DNA of 64,000 nucleotides, taken from contig QNGE01003082.1 in NCBI GenBank assembly GCA_008508345.1, forward strand, positions 22,473-86,472, in the 5' to 3' direction. Positions within the stretch are counted from its first letter, which is position 1. The number at the start of each line of letters is the position of its first letter. Made by a program: the position numbers and the translations under genes. A model generated the notes under the pieces. It was not told the DNA's origin and did not search any database. It saw nothing but the letters and a program-made list of their open reading frames with translations. Source of the DNA: Paragonimus westermani. Taxonomy: Eukaryota; Platyhelminthes; Trematoda; Plagiorchiida; Troglotrematidae. Shown here in pieces: positions 10,227-26,057 of this stretch.

Positions 10227-13200
10227 GACTTCAGTGGGTATTTTCGACCGAACAAAACATTTATAACGAAAAAATGCGACAACCTGATGTTTTAAAACAA
10301 AAAAGAACAGGTTTTCCTACCTACATAAGTGTAACAACGTAAGAATAAGGATCTGTCATGGTCCTGACTGGTTTTCAAAAAAGTTCTCTACCATTGTGGC
10401 AATCTAGCATTGTGACCGGCATTGTACCGGCCTCACTGACTATTTTCTTCACAAGCAACAATTAAAATCGTCTTGTTTTATTCTCATATATTTGCTTTCT
10501 AGCAAGCATATTTTGTTGTTAAACAATGTCGCACTGAGCCACAGCATGGTCTGTTGACCCACTGTCGAACGACAATACACTGTATGATTTACATTGTCAA
10601 CCTAATCAAGATTACATCAAATAAACAGTGGAATCTAAACGGTACCCCAATTATCATTACAAAATATTCGAGTGATATATTCAACTTTCCGAAATGTGTC
10701 ATTCTGATTATGTTTACCCGCTTCAAAACAATCCATATGGGCTGTTATTACAATGCAAACCGATTGAAATAGATTTAGTTGAACTGTCTGTCAAATCCCC
10801 ATTTTGTTTTGTTCAGCTATGCAGCTGGTATAGGCAACATTCCCAACTGTGTATGAATTAACTGTGCTGTTGTAGATGCACTTCTGTAAGCTGTTATACA
10901 AGAAATGATCTATGATACTGGAAGATAGCTCCAAAATGTAAACGATTGTGACTGACAAACTGGTTACAGGATAGGGTCTGTCAGCGCTTTTAATCCGCAC
11001 ATGCCACATGGGTTCGGGTAACACAGTTTAAAGCGTCCACGGTGACCTTTCACAAAAGACTGGAGGAATGAAAAATGATTGGATCACTGAGGCTAACGAA
11101 CACAAAACGGATGGTAAAACAATCGACAAACACTGTGGATAACGGTTGGAATAAGTCGAATTTAGATGGAACTGTTGATCCTGTCTCCCGGCTGGTTACA
11201 TCGGTTTGATTTGACATGAGTAGTTTGGAAGTCGGGGTTAAGGCAAGTTACATCATTTGCCACGATAACCATTGTTTTGCAACTGTAAAGTCATCTGCAC
11301 CTATCTTCATAGTTCTGTGTCAAGCTAAGATCAACCATAATGAACAAGTGCGTTCGCTAATTCTTCATCAGATCATTACAATTATATATGTTCAACAAAA
11401 TGAAACTAATAACTAGAAAACTCTCAGCGGCCGGTTTAATGGTGTACAAAATTCTAAACAAACCGATCAGGTCACTCAAACGACGAGTCATAGGTGTTTT
11501 TGACGAGTGGTTTGGAGATCTGCTCACATTCCGTTCACATAAGTCGGGGTTTGACGTCAGTGATGTGACCTTAGATCACAGCAACTGCAGGGTTTCTGCG
11601 ACCTTCTTTTGTGAACACAGAACCGGATTGCATTGTAGAATAGCAGTCAACCCCATGAGGCCTACCATTCGTTATTTCACTAGCTTGGGGTGACTGACCG
11701 GAAATTTGCAAACTATGCAAAAGGCCTGCTTTGGGTCAACGCAGTGGTGCGTATCGGCAAGATTTGCAACTATTGAGATGTTAATGGTTTTGATCAAACC
11801 AGTCCCGAGCCAGGTAAGCTGGTGTTCTTTGATTTGTTTGGACAAACGGCTAGTCGTCTGACCCATATTCCGATCTGCTAGGATAGGTGATAGCCGAAGT
11901 AACAATCAGTCGAGTTTCCTCTCCTTAAAAAGACATCAATTTGGGAGAAGATATGAATCATAGAGATGTAGAAATTTTGCCAATATCGAGCTGCTATCTG
12001 AACTGACCAAACCTTGGCTGTGGTGGGGTAATCTTACACACCTAGTTTCAGTCCATGACGGTGGCAGCAATAAGTCGATATGAAAGCCTTTGAAAATACT
12101 GAACAAATATATCGGTTCAGCAATTGTGAACAGTTTGAAAAACTCATTCGCGAATTATCGGTTGAGAGGATGATAATTGTTAACCAGTTAGTGTACAGCA
12201 AATTGCTAATACTTTGCAGAAAGTGCTTTAAAAATTTAGATCTGCATTGTCAACTTATCCAGATGATGTTTTTTGTCCGATAGCACATTGCGTTTGTGAT
12301 AGTGCTGGTTGGCAGTTACAGTAATGAAACTGACAGACATATGCGAAAACATGTTCGTTGGAGCAGACTCAAGTGCTAGACCAATGAATCTATGGGCTAA
12401 CAACAGGCGTGGGATGTTTCGAAGGTACTTAACCTGAGAGTCACGCAAGCGACTCCGGACTTCCAAACTGTATTCACTAATGATACTCCGTTAATATGCT
12501 GTGGGGTATGATAACTTTAGACATATTTTCCGGTTTCGTTTTTTGGCAACCATACCGGGATCGATCAAGGTTTCAAACTGAGGTGCCGATCAACAATGGA
12601 AATTTCATTGCTTCCAAAGGATATGCAAGTGAAACTCACCTGTTCTTGTCGAGTGCCTGCAAGGAAGGCTGTTTTCCGTGTTGCACTCTAATTGTCGTCA
12701 TAGGAAAGATACCAAACATAACTCACGTTCAGGTAGACTGCTGAAATGGACTTCATCGAAAGGGTGATAAAGGTGGATGCCTGTTGGGCAGCATACACAC
12801 TGATACTTGGTCTAGTTGCGATGAATTGAACCAACCATGAAAATTTGATCATGCTTATGATGTACGCATGTTGAATAGCCAGATTATTGTGGTCAGAGAT
12901 TACACTAAAGGGATCAGGTGTTCAGAGCATTATCTCGAACTATTGCAGTTGGATTCGGCATGATTAGCTACCGAGGAGTACACCGATTCGTTTATATTAC
13001 CCGAGATTAAGGATGGATACAAACAATCGAGTCAGGGTGACACACCTTAGTCCAAGAGGTTTCGGATTTAGCCCACGAATTTCCATTGTTTATGGTACAA
13101 TGTTGCGAGCTAAGAACACGGCTGGACTAATGAGTGATTATTCGGAAAATCAACACATGAGGCATAAGCAAAACACACTCATTTGCATACAGCATTGAAC

Positions 13201-13969
13201 TCAGGATGTGATGATTGGAACGGTTGCCTATGTTCCGTTCCTCTGTGTACAGAGAGCCAGTCCGTGTCAAACTGCACCCTAGTGTTTCTAGTATTTTCGT
13301 GTCCTCCGTTACTTCATTATCCAAGCACATGCCCGCGTTTCACCACTAAGTGGCAGTGCCGATATTACTGTGCGATCGATAATCCTCATTACAGTAGTAT
13401 TGATTTACCTAATGCTCCATTGAGTTACTATCACAGATATCCACTATGCTGATTTGTTCCAATGAATGCCACATAGTTTGAAGAAAAGCATGAAAGAATG
13501 TAGTCTAATTGGGGGATATTGATACCCCACAAAACCGAATCACTTTTTGTTTCAGTGTCAGTAGCGGTACTTCTTTACTCGCTTTATACTCGAGGCGTGG
13601 CCCTGTTGACTCTTGTCTGTTTTCAAGTCTGGAGCGCATCCCGAAAGACAAGTAGTATTTTTCAATAAAACACTGAAGTCATATGGGGAGGCTTGATCAA
13701 ACGTGTAGGCAAAGGCTGTAGTTGACAAGTGATATGCAGTCATGTCAGCCACATGAAAGATTTGTTACATATCTCGGAGACTATGTGACTAGGTTTGAAA
13801 AAGTTTGATTAAATCGTCTAGATCACGAAGATCAGTCAATGCAAGAATTTCGTGTTGACGCGTCACTACCAAATTTACAATACCATGGATCCGGTATTTC
13901 TGTCAAACAGATCAGCAGCTGGGGTTGATAGTCAGTCGGTGATTTAGGAAAGGCCACTGGGTCCTAGGC
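10227..13969. other. No identifiable feature
   Basis: AT-leaning sequence with chance-length open frames. A plus frame at 11388-11693 (101 codons) and a minus frame at 11672-11905 show no domain I know. Confidence 0.5.
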
Positions 13970-14165
13970 TAAGTCACCTTCATGAATAATGGTTTAAGAA
14001 CACCTAAGATCGACTCAGTTTGATCGATTGTGACAAACAGCAAGCGTTATGGGTGGGAATGACACAGTAGGATTCGGGATTCACAGGGTGATTCGATAAT
14101 GTGATCACTGGTCAGGACGTGTCTGGTGACTGTTGGCACTGGTTGATTGATTGTTTCAACGACAC
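13970..14165. repeat. Dispersed repeat of unknown family, copy A
   Basis: This aligns in the same orientation with 29284-29484. Shared blocks in order are: 'TTCATGAA-AATGG', 'TGGGAATGAC', 'TAGGATTCGG-ATTCACA', then a 19-base block CTGGTCAGGACGTGTCTGG, and finally a T-rich segment ending in 'TTTCAAC'. Spacing between blocks is similar with small indels. Neither copy codes for a recognisable protein. I found no terminal repeats or flanking duplications, so the class (SINE, MITE or fragment of a larger element) is open. Confidence 0.7.
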
Positions 14166-17100
14166 TGTGGTTCTTCCGCAATACAGACTTCTGCATCAAT
14201 CTAGGTAAGTGTTGCTTCACTATGGAGATCAACCATCCCCCTGCATTGTCTGTGTAACTTTATTTACAGTTACCCATAACTGTGAGGTGGCCCCGATCGG
14301 GTTATCGCCATTGATTGAGGGTGCACGTAGCTGCTGGATCTGAGGTAATGGGCGGATCCCGGTTGCGTTAAGTGTACGTTTAATCGAACTGACTGGCCTC
14401 TGCTTCGTTCGGCAGAAGTTGATAGCAGACGTCTATATGTTTACAACCGCATAATGCGGTTAACTTTTATATTGAAAAACTCAAATGCTCGCCAATAGTT
14501 CAACTAATATGAGCATTTACACTTATAGTAACACTGGAAGCACACACCATTTCGGGTGGAGTTCACTACCAAGACAGTGACACACTAGGTCTCATTCCAC
14601 TTTGTTTGCAACAAGCAGAATGCATTTTTGATAAGGAGAAGCTTCGCGATACATAGTAGACAGATGCTACTAGCTGCACACGTGACTGAAAATACGAGCA
14701 AGAGGTAGAGGAGTAATTTTAACTAAGAAAACCCGCAGGTTATTGCGCTTTTGGTAGTCCTATGAACTTTTATTCAATGTTTTTCTGAAGAATGTACTGG
14801 ACTTGAATCTGTCTGTTGTTGAAGCGCGTCAGTGGTGCATATCCTTGTCACGACCAAGACTGAATCCCAATCAGGCTTTCAAAGGGAGACCATGTTGATC
14901 ACTGTGCTGTTCGCCTCATGCTAGACTCGACTAGGTTGTTGTGTGCAAATGCTCATCCACATTTGATCGTGGAGAATGCTCAGGATGCCTGGTCTCCTCG
15001 TGGTGACAAACAGTAGCTCTCCTATTGACTCTAGTTGGTGGCTATTCGTAAACATTAAAGCATATTTCGGTTGATATAAATCGAAAAAACCCGCCACTGC
15101 GTACGGATGGTCGAAATACCACTAAGCGAGGTAAATCATTTCTGTGTTGTCAACTCGAGGGCAAGTTGCAACCATAGGTTTCTAACTGCCTCAGTGAGGT
15201 TCACTTGGTGACGCACATTCAGAGGATGCTGCTGCGCAGTTGACGAACCTGGTTGATGGTTCCTTGATGACTACGTACTCAACAGGACACTTCCGGCCAT
15301 TCACTAACCTAAGTGCCCGTCTGTCTTACCAGTGTCCCATTTGAAACCATATATCGGTTTTGTTTGGCTTGAATAGACAATGCATCTTTAGCCGAGAATC
15401 GAAGTTGTGACGTAGATGGGGACAGACAACAGTTAGTAACAACTGTGTTAAAGTACGCAACTCAACCGTCCGAAGAGTGTGTTGCTAACGACGTCACACT
15501 TAACAGGCACTTGCAGAAATGTACACATTTTAGAATCCTCGAACGGTTCCTCATTTCTGACACAAATTTTCGAGACTTCTTGACAAATCTATCGGCCTAC
15601 GGTTACCTATGATGTAGTTCAGTTGCAGAGCGTATTCCGACTAGATTATCTGGAATAAACTGGTCACGTGCACTACGAACCATTTCTCACAAAATCCCCT
15701 TTATGCTGAATGTGAACAATAAGTTTGAAGTGTAAACATTGACCAGTTCTTACAGTAAATTGACCTTGACATTTTGTCATCGCTTTGACAGAAAAACATC
15801 AACACAAAGAACGCTATGCACTCGTTTTAATTAGATTCTTGGTTTTTCCTTATTTTTTGATGAACCTAATTGAAATTCGACGCAAATTGTAACGCATCTC
15901 CCTCGTTTTTCTGTTATACTGTAATAATTTTTACAAAGGGGTTTGCACTCAAAGACTGTGACTACTCCAGACACAGGGCCATATCAGCCGTGGCGGGTTC
16001 CTATGAACTGCCTATATACACGCTATCAGTTTGCCTTTATCCTTCCCCAATTAGCGAAAGCTTTACGTTTGACGTAGAAAATATCAAAAGCGGCTTATTG
16101 AGAACAGATTGATTTGTTTCCTTCCAACTAGTTTGTTAGTGATACTGATAGTTTTTCTTGCATGCACCTTGGTAAAGCAGGAGTTGCAGTCAGGTAGTTT
16201 GTATGGCTTATTCGGTCCCACATTCAACAACGAGATAATTCAAAACTCTTTCCAATTGCATATGTTGGAACGGCTTCTCTGATTGGCATCACCAACTTCA
16301 GCAATCCTTTGGCCAGTTTGTTTTGAGGTGCATTTTTAGTAGAAAGAATGAATCACAGTGGTCTTCCACCTTTATACATTTTCGCCAGCTCACACATTCG
16401 AGTTGTTTTCGAGCCTCTGCATTAGAGTGATTGTCCCATCATTTTCTATGTTTGAGTTGACTGCACTAGGTGAGTAACTGACGAGGTTAAACTAAACTTT
16501 GAAACCCCACAACATGTCTTCTGATTGGTTTGATAAAAACGTATTGTTTTTGGTTAATGCATCTCTGCGCGACTCAGGTTCATGAATTTTAGAACACTAG
16601 TCGAAAGTCACTGTGATCACCACAGGTTTCCGCAGAACTGTTCAGAGCTCAGCTGTTTCAGAACACATACCAAAGTTTTTGCAACGTTCTAATACTTCAG
16701 TTTCGTCTTTTGATAGATGATTTAGAGAACAAAGCGATACCTCCTGCTCAGTAGTAATCCTGTTTTCACATTACTATTCAGTGTTATATTTTCTGTCAGT
16801 TAAAATCTGTGAACTAATCAGACCCAGATAAGTTCCCTGACCTACTGGTTTGAGTCTCACTATTGTAAACTAGTTCTGTTTTGAACATGTACATAACCAA
16901 AAATGAGACCTTATGACAATACGATAATCTGAAGTTTGTTACACCCACCATGAATTCCTCCAACCTTTCGTAGTCAGATTGGCATTGCGTCGACGAGGTT
17001 GTTAAACTGGGATTGGATCACGCTCAGCCGTACAGAATGGTTAACATGCTCCTTCAAGGTGTTCGTCGATGAAATACAAACACGCGTAATTAAATGACAT

Positions 17101-20100
17101 ACGGCTACACTTGAGTTTGAACTGGTAGAGGGACCTTTCTGTGAAAATCTGTTTGCGGAAGGTCAACTCGTCTGTGTGTACAGTGACTACACCATTCGAC
17201 CCATTCGTGCGCAATACAATTTTACACATTATTTATGATAAGCAATCAGCTATATTTACTGTAATTTGAGTTTTCCTTGTGGTCCGGAGGTTGTACATTA
17301 GTTCACCACATTGCACCTCATTGAATAGGTGTGTCACAAATTGACAGCAGCCGATCTTGACCTGTTTTTCTTCTGTTGAAAGGTTTATCATTCTTGGGTC
17401 TTAATTCCACGAAAAACCTTTTCGGTCAACCTGTTACTGATGGTGTAACTTTTTGGAAGAATCAAAGAATGACCAAAAAATCCTCGAAGTTGCTATACTT
17501 GTAGGTGTTTCTTCGTCCGGTCCTGGTTAAATGTGCCTCTTTGTTTGGGAAATTTAACTTATTCAGTGCGTCCTCTAACCAAAAGACAGATGCACTGAAG
17601 TAATGTTAGCGGATCTATCCAGATAGTATTTTACTGAAACGTACGATGAACACTTTGTAATACCCGATAAATCTTGGTGTCATGGACTTTTCACCCATTC
17701 TATCATAAAATAATTTTTAGTACAAGGCCCTGGGATGTATATATAAAAAACCGAATGAACTAATGATCAACGCAGATAGTTACAATTCAAGTGTGACAAT
17801 AGACTTTCAGTAGGTGGTAAAGTTAAGTAGGATGGTACAATCGTTTAGAAGCAATGCGCAATAATATTGGAAGCAATCTAAAAATTCCGCCTCAAATGTT
17901 ATTGACGAAAAGCGTAAAATACTTCATACAGAGACGCTACTGCACTATTCAGTAAAGCTGAACTAACACTGGACACGCTGGTTCGTCTAGTGTATATTGT
18001 TAAGTTGTTTAGTGGTAATGCTGACCACCACCATGATCTTGTCTACAACACAATCTCTTGGTTCCGATTGAATGGCGTTAGTATCGGTAGCGGAGCTAGC
18101 AGATTAATCTTAGCAAAATCTAACAGACAACTTCCTGGTTGTAGGCTTAGATTGCTCACACATAAAAATCATACACGGTTGATTGTAACTTGTACTATAT
18201 CTACAAAACCTGCGTGATATATTTCATTATATTCAGTGTGCATGAAAATGTTTCAGTGTCAGTCAATCGCGCCTGAGAGTTTCAGCTGACAGTTACTGAA
18301 CTAATTAGACACAAAGACCAACTGGATGGCCGTAAATGTTTCAGCAGTGCACGTGCGATACGTGGGCAATGTTACTGTAGCATGAAATTATGCAACTTAT
18401 GGGTTTAATGAACAGTGGGAATAAGATTCAGATTTGTTTCATGCATTAGATGTTTTGGTCCGCGAATGCGGTTGATTTGTATTTAATCCCCCAAAATGTC
18501 TGTCGTCGCAGTGCACATTTTCCTCACTGGAGCTACTAGATAGATGGCAATTTACAAGCGATGGTGTTTAAAAAACTTATGGTAGATACTAACCGGGTGA
18601 ACATGAGTGGAATTGAGGGAGAGTTGGCGCTACTAGCCAGATTGAACTGCACGATCAAGTGTGTGTTCAATCAAACCCATCAATAAAAACGTTTTCAAAC
18701 TGCCAGATCTATTTGTTTCATTATCAATCTTAACTAGTTTTTTGCGTTCCTGGTTTGAAACTTTCACACTTTGGAAGCTACCATATTTAAAACTTCTCTC
18801 CGTTTAGTTTGTGACGTCCAACTAGATTCAGATTAACACAAGAGTTTCCAAGGTTGCGTGGGATTTCTGGTCCGAGTGTAGGTTGGTGGTGTCTCGAAGC
18901 TTGTTGGTTGTTAGAACCTTTAAAGTTGGTCACTGGCTGCTTTCATTGGTGTCACCGTGCTTTGAAATTTGAAATAAAACACCACTGGTTAGATGAAGGT
19001 TGACTGAGCCTATCCAAGTTGAATATTGACTTGATATCTTAGAAGTTACGCGTCCTGGTTGTTCGTGAGTTATTCAGGCCTTCCTTTACATCTGTGTACT
19101 GCACACCGAACGAACCGACATTGACTAAGAAGGATAAGAACCTCAAAAAGTACACAAGGTTGAACGGTGCACGAATCTCAGTAGACAGATCTACCAGCAT
19201 ATCCCGAAAAGCAATCCAGTATATCGTATCGAACAAGGGGCATATAGAAACTGGGTTACCCTGAAGAAGTTGGTGTATCGAAAGAAAAACATCCCACAAA
19301 GTAACTACAGCTGTGTTTCATCGGTTCCTACAAAGACATGTCATTAAGAGTGACAGTCTTGTAAGAACATCAGTTTAACAAACATACCTGAAGTTTGTTC
19401 GAACAAAGTGTTGCGTGGAGGTTTCGACTTCGTAACTCTCAATGTAATTTGCACATTTATGAAGTATGCAAAAACTTTTAAACTAGTTTTATGCAATCCC
19501 TTGGTGAAAGCAGCGATATTCCGACTGTGTTTGTAGACGTCCAACCTGCTCACCCTCATCCCTGATCGCAACGCGATGGATGTCTGAAATTTTAGTGAGG
19601 CTGCTCTATTTCATCCTAGTTTGTAGTGGGAAGGGTTGAAAATGAATCCGACGAAAACACTAATGCTGGAAATCTGACCGGAACAAAACTATCATCCCAG
19701 CTTTTTTCAAGGTAGAATGATCTGCCATGGTTCCGTGGTACGCATATTATGTGCCAGCTTGTTTGCATGTCGACTCCCAGAAATTCACAGGTCTGTAGAT
19801 ATTTTGATAGCTGTATATCAAATTCGGATAGGCAGAGCGAGTAGTCTGCAATAATTATGCAAATTGTGGTCTTGATTCGATTTATCCGGACAAAATCAAA
19901 TTGACCATTGACCTGTGATGCATCAATTTTCGAAGGCAAGCTAGTTTACTTAAAATATTTTGAATCATTTATACACTGCGTTACTTCTCAGATAAAGACC
20001 TCTCGGATTAATTGTGTCTACTGTTTGGAGAACCAAGGCCAGTTCGAATAGTTCTTCGGGCTGGACACGTTGAACGTACACTCAACCTCACCAACATCAT

Positions 20101-23100
20101 CTGTGGATGTTATTGATGTTAATGTCGTAATGTTCACAAATACTGGTTGTTTACTTAACCACACTGCACCCGTTTGTTTCTACAGAATCTACCTATCGTG
20201 GTTGAATGTGACTGACGCGTCTTTACAGGTCATGGACCAGGTTACCTCAGCGCATATTCTTGGCACACGTAAAATAACTTCCACGCAAACATTCACCAAC
20301 TGTTCGACACACAGGGCCTTCATAGTGCCAAATCCCGAAAGCTAAATGACAGTGTGTTGAGTATCTCAAGCCTGAAGTTATGAACTAGACTCAGTGTGTC
20401 TCAAGGGCATGAGAATGTTATTGATAGGGAGATACTTTTAACAGCAGAAAACTAAGTCATCTTGATTTCTTTCCTGACGCTTAATCACCGGAGACTGTCT
20501 ACGGATTGGACTCAGGAGCCAAAACAAGATTAACTCTGCAAAACTGAATACCATTGAAATTTCATTGCAACAGTTGAACTGCAATTAAATTTCAAAACAT
20601 TCCTTTTCGAAGAGAGACATAAGCTTCGAATTTAGCTCATGCCTAACGCGAGGTCAACCACACTGTGGTGAACAGTTTTTTTTCTGAAAGAGTGGCCGGA
20701 GATCTCTTCCGGTAATCGCATGAACATACAGTAGTCAGCTTTCATATAAACAAAACCTGGGCCTAGGGCTTTTTGTCAAAGAGACTGCAAACATAACGAT
20801 TTAACCTGACCAATCTTAGTTTCGAACCAATCAACTCTCCCACTGATCATCACTAAAAACCTTTTCATTGCTCAGCGACAACGCAAACAAAATGCAGAAG
20901 CCAGATATGACTGGAAAAGCAAACTTTTAGATGGAATGAGAATATTAATCTTGTAAATCATGCTATTAATTGAGAAGCTAGGCAAACTTTTTAAGTATGA
21001 ATCACGTTTTTACCGTTTCGAAAAAGCCTAGCAAAATGGTTCTAAAACAACGAAAGATTGTTCGTCTCTTGGATGAAATGTCCACGGAAGTCGACTTACG
21101 AACTTCAGTTACCATGGAATAGCCAGCCTACTTTCAGAAAGGCTGCTGTTGGAAATCTGGTCATCAGTATATGTTCTTGGTCTGGAACTGTTCAAACTTC
21201 TCCTGACAGACGACGACACAAAATGCATAGAATACGAAGGAATTTTGAGCTACACAAATGTTTGTGAAGTACGGAGAATTTTTTATCTCAGTGCTGTCAG
21301 AAAATTTCAACGTTCCTAGAGTAGCTTTCGAACGAAGGGGAACATTCTTAACTTATCGGAGATTACTTTCAAAATAAATACCTTCCAAGAGCAGAGATGT
21401 GCACAAGGCGGTTCGGAAGTTTTTGCTTAGAAGGCCCGGAGTTATTAGACAATTACTTTCAAATCAATGGCCATTTCGCCACTTAGAAACAATAGTGAGA
21501 ACGCTAATCGGTCTTCCTCCGTGTCGAAGTCTCGCTGGTTAAGATTTTACGCCAGTCTGATATCAGTCGGTAGGGTGCGTCACATTCTGTCAAGCTGAAA
21601 ACCTGAGCCGGGTCTGAAATGAGTAAAGCTCCAATCACAATCGGTCCCGGCTTTTTGCGTGGAGACAGATTGTTGGTGGATCCCTAACATAAAAAGCCAC
21701 TGGATTGGAGTTTTGTTCGTGCTACTTTACGTCAGCATTGTTACAACCATAACCATTTTATCTCCAGGCAACCATACTGACAATTTCGCTACGGGCTTTG
21801 CACTGGATCTGATTAAGACATCACATCTAAACGTTTAGTTATGAACATTTGTCACTAGTACTCCGGTTACACGATCACCTCAGTGAGAGTAGCTGTAGCC
21901 ACTCCGTTGGCCTTAATCGTTTAATTCGTGATCGGTTAAACTGAAGTCGAAGAATATATCTCAATTTGACTGACCGTGTTGTCGATAAAATTCGACCTCG
22001 TTAGGTCTGTTCAAAAAAGCTAGTGGAAATGCCTGTCTTCGTGTGGAACACGTGAGCACTTGGGAACGAAATTCAATTATTAAGAATTAAGCCTTCTTAA
22101 CTGCTGGTCAAAAAACTTCTGATCTCTCAGCAAACCGAAATGACTTTTCTATCACCATTGCTCTTCCGTCTGCTTGACACATATGCCGTTAACATACCGA
22201 CATACTCATTTTTGACTCCAACATAATATATAGATTCACCGGTGCCCTCACTTTAACACATTACAACTGGGGTGCGCATGCTCAGACACTAATCCAGCAA
22301 ACTAGGAAGGTACAGTTGTTTGCTAGCACTAGTGTTGGGGATCGTACACTACAAGTCTGTTCAGATGTTCACTCCAGATGGGGACTCGACTGGAGTGGTC
22401 AGTGTATGTATCAATCATTTGTTAAGTTATCTATTAATGACTGATTCAAGTGGGCTGATTAAGGTCGAACCTATTTCACAACTAACGGTACGTTTGCACT
22501 TCAAAGGATTTGCCTGATGTTTAAGCTTTCACAACTTAGCTAGGGCATAGTTATTTGGTCGATAGGTAGAAGTATGAATCGCAGGATGTGATGGTTTACA
22601 TAGCGTCGAACAGTGCAAAGTGAAACCATTTCTGACACGTCAATAGTACCTAAATAATTGAACACGGTCAAACAGTCTTTTACAGCAAGCGATCAAACGA
22701 AGAGTTAAAATACGTTTTTATAAATTTTAGTTACATTTTCTCTAACAGATGGCTATATTTCATAAGGAATAACTAGCAGGCTCAATCGGTTATGTGAAAC
22801 TGAAGACGGGAAATTAAGGTGGACATCACGAGATATCTCCTTGACTAGACGGTCTGAAACAACTAAATTACCAACCTTTGAAACGTCAGCTTCCTCCCTT
22901 AACAGAGATTGAGCTTCTGAAACGAATGGGTTTGGGTTAAAAGCTCCAACGTTTACTTTTACCTTCATTAAACCGAACCCAACGCAAGAAGAGTCACTGA
23001 CTTGTATAATTTCACATTTGTAGTGGGGTTAAATGCAAACCGGTGCCTTGTTGTACAATAGAAGCAATTGTTAACATCAGTGTGAAGTTTCTTTCCCTGT

Positions 23101-26057
23101 AATATGGCTCACTATTTGCCCCATTTTTGTGTCCTCAGGGTAAAACGGCGCTTGGGACCATGCCAGCTGTGACAGTTTAAGGTCAAATGATAGAATCACT
23201 GGCGGACCTAGAATAGAACCCGGAGTTATACAGCTATTCATGGAATTCTCGTTAACTAATCTGTCACCAAACTAGGTATTTGAACGTAGATTGACGTGTT
23301 GAATAGTTACTACATAGACCTTTACCGCCATAACAACAATTTATAAGATGTGCACAGTTCACACTTTTCTTGTCATGTGCCCATCGTAGATAGTAATTAC
23401 ATTTGGTTTTAATTCAATTCACCTATGCGAATTGCATTCGCATTAATCACATCCGTGGCCTTTCTTGACCGCTCATTATTAACACAGCTTATCACAGTAA
23501 TTATAATAATTATTCACTGTTGTACCAAATGTTTATCTCACACACCCTGTCTGGAAAATTATTTTGTGATTTCTTTGTGTTTGTGTAAATGTTTTGGTAG
23601 ATTTGCCTAAACTGTTATGAAAAGTTCCTCATACGGTCCAGCTGAAATTTTCATGACAATTCAACAGATAAGAGAACGTCATTATTAATCCGATATTCAG
23701 AAAAATTTATGACGGAAAATATGAAAAACACTCAGAATATTCGTTACTATCATTTTACTTGTTAAGGCCTTTATATCGAAACCATGTTTTGTATACCTAG
23801 TTCTTTTTTTCTGATTATAAATGATCCGTAATTCATTAGACGAAAGAGAATCTTGAATGTGTCTATCCGCTGTTTCATAATAAGTTCTTTTTGACATTAT
23901 TTCCTCCTAATGTAATATTTTTTCTAGCGTGAAGAACATAAAATTAGTGAGAATAATTCATTTCATACACGGTTTTCAATCACGACTATGTAACACGTGA
24001 AAATAGAATGGTTAACCGATTAGCTGATACACAGGGCTAACTAGTCATCATCTTTTGATACACTCCAGAACTTGGTTATGGGACGCAAATCGGGAGTAAC
24101 CTACCTATTGCATCTTTCGGGTACGTGATAGAAACTTGTGACAGGGAATCAATATTGAAATACTTAATGGGTGTAATTGAATACTTCATGACTTCTCATT
24201 TATGCAACCTTGTCAATCCGGAGAGCTTGCTTCTTTATATAAGTTACACAACTATGCCCACTTTGGGGGAAATCGAAAAATATTGATTGGGTGCTAGAGA
24301 TAGCTGAATATGCGTAGCCCATAGAACAGGTGGTAATATGTGACCCAAAATGTAACGGTAGCTAGTAAATGCCGAAATGCTTAATGAGAGTTTAGTTGAG
24401 CATGATAACAACGAAAGCTGCGTAACTATGTGTTATTTTCATCCTGGGTGAGGAGCTGTTCGAAGTACAACATGCCCACACAGTAGACGAATTATGAAAA
24501 ATGTCCAAGTGATCATTTTCTTATAGTCAAAACTAGTACATCGAATATTTCTTCCGCCCATCCAGTACACATTTAGATATCGACGTGAAAGATTGAGCAA
24601 ACGGTTCCAACAAGACTGCCGTTCCGAAGACCGGATTTCAAAGACTATGGTGAGAGTAAGGGACTAAGTCGAAGCAGCGTGTGTACTTTAGTGCCCTATA
24701 GGTCACACAGAGATAAGGTTTGGTGATAGTTGAAAGTGGTGCAGATGAATGTATGTAGTGGTTGAATACTGGTGATATATAGACCTACTGAATTCACACT
24801 ACAAGGCCTGTAATCTCGATTCTATCGTTCCTTAAGTGTTTAACGACATTCAGAATAACCTGGATTCACGGTTTAACTGCGAGTGCTGGACTTGCCCAGT
24901 GGTTTATTGTTCGTTTGTGGGCTATGTGAAAAGGATCATACCATTGAGTTCCACTAAAATCACAAGTTCGGAACCTTGATGCATTTTACAGACTATGCCT
25001 CAAAACGGGTTGTTCGCTGCCAAAACAAACTACTTACTTAACGTTAAAGACAGTCCCAACAGGTAAAAGCACGATACTGGGTTCACTTTGATATCATTGC
25101 GGAATGTAGAGCCGTTCTCTATTACTCCTCTCTCACGAACGATAAGTAAATTCTGCCACTGAAAAAGAGGTCACGGTTAGCCAGACTGGTACAGGATGAA
25201 ATTCTGAATGTTGGCTGGGAACAGGACGAATAGGCTTTCAATTTTACTGCACTTAGGCACACTAGACTACTACCTGGAAAACGAGTAGCCTTCGGCAGTA
25301 GACGGAGTGTTAGGTATGGTACAGGGATTATTCGAAAAAGACTATACCATTCCATTTTGCGGGTTTTTCATTATTCTGAACAGAGCGTACATGCTGAGTA
25401 AACTGTGTACAACTCTAGTGGAGACGCCATGCTTGAAACGCAAAGCATTCCGGGCAGGGCCATGTTCGGAAATCTTGATCGTCGTGAAGAATCCTTATTC
25501 TGTAACAGATTGAATGGTCACTTTCTCTTTTGATAGAAGACATGGGGTCGATATTATTGGTAACATGTTGTGGATGTAGTGAGATCGATTCTCATCTGGT
25601 ATTTAATAGACAGTTGTTCGGGAACATTTACTGGACCTGGCTGTTTCGATCCACATATTCGCTATGAAGAGACCTTTAATCTTCATGTTAGCAAGAGAGC
25701 ATTTTTGCTTGACTTGGGTACAGAAGTATGTAAACTCTTTAGAACAACACCTGGTACTTACCTCATATTCTAATACATCCAGTCAAAACGAGAAAGAAAA
25801 CAATGTCTGACACCTGGGTGTCAAAATACAGCCAACCTTACTTGCTACACCCGCAAACAAATTGTTTAAGGACAGGCCCCAAATGGACGCAAAGTTTACT
25901 GTTGCGGTATCGGGACACAGAAAGTGCAAAACCTTCTGCTCAGTTTGTTACAGCATAAAAACATGGAGTTGTGAACCTAGACTGTGTATTAAAATATCCG
26001 CACGAAATTTAGTATGAATGAAGTCAGACACTTTGGGCGTCCTGTTTAACACGTTGT
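14166..26057. other. No identifiable feature
   Basis: Nearly 12 kb without a recognisable gene, RNA or transposon. Open frames are short (at most 107 codons) and occur on both strands at chance level. This could be intergenic or a long intron; I see no exon that would decide it. Confidence 0.5.
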
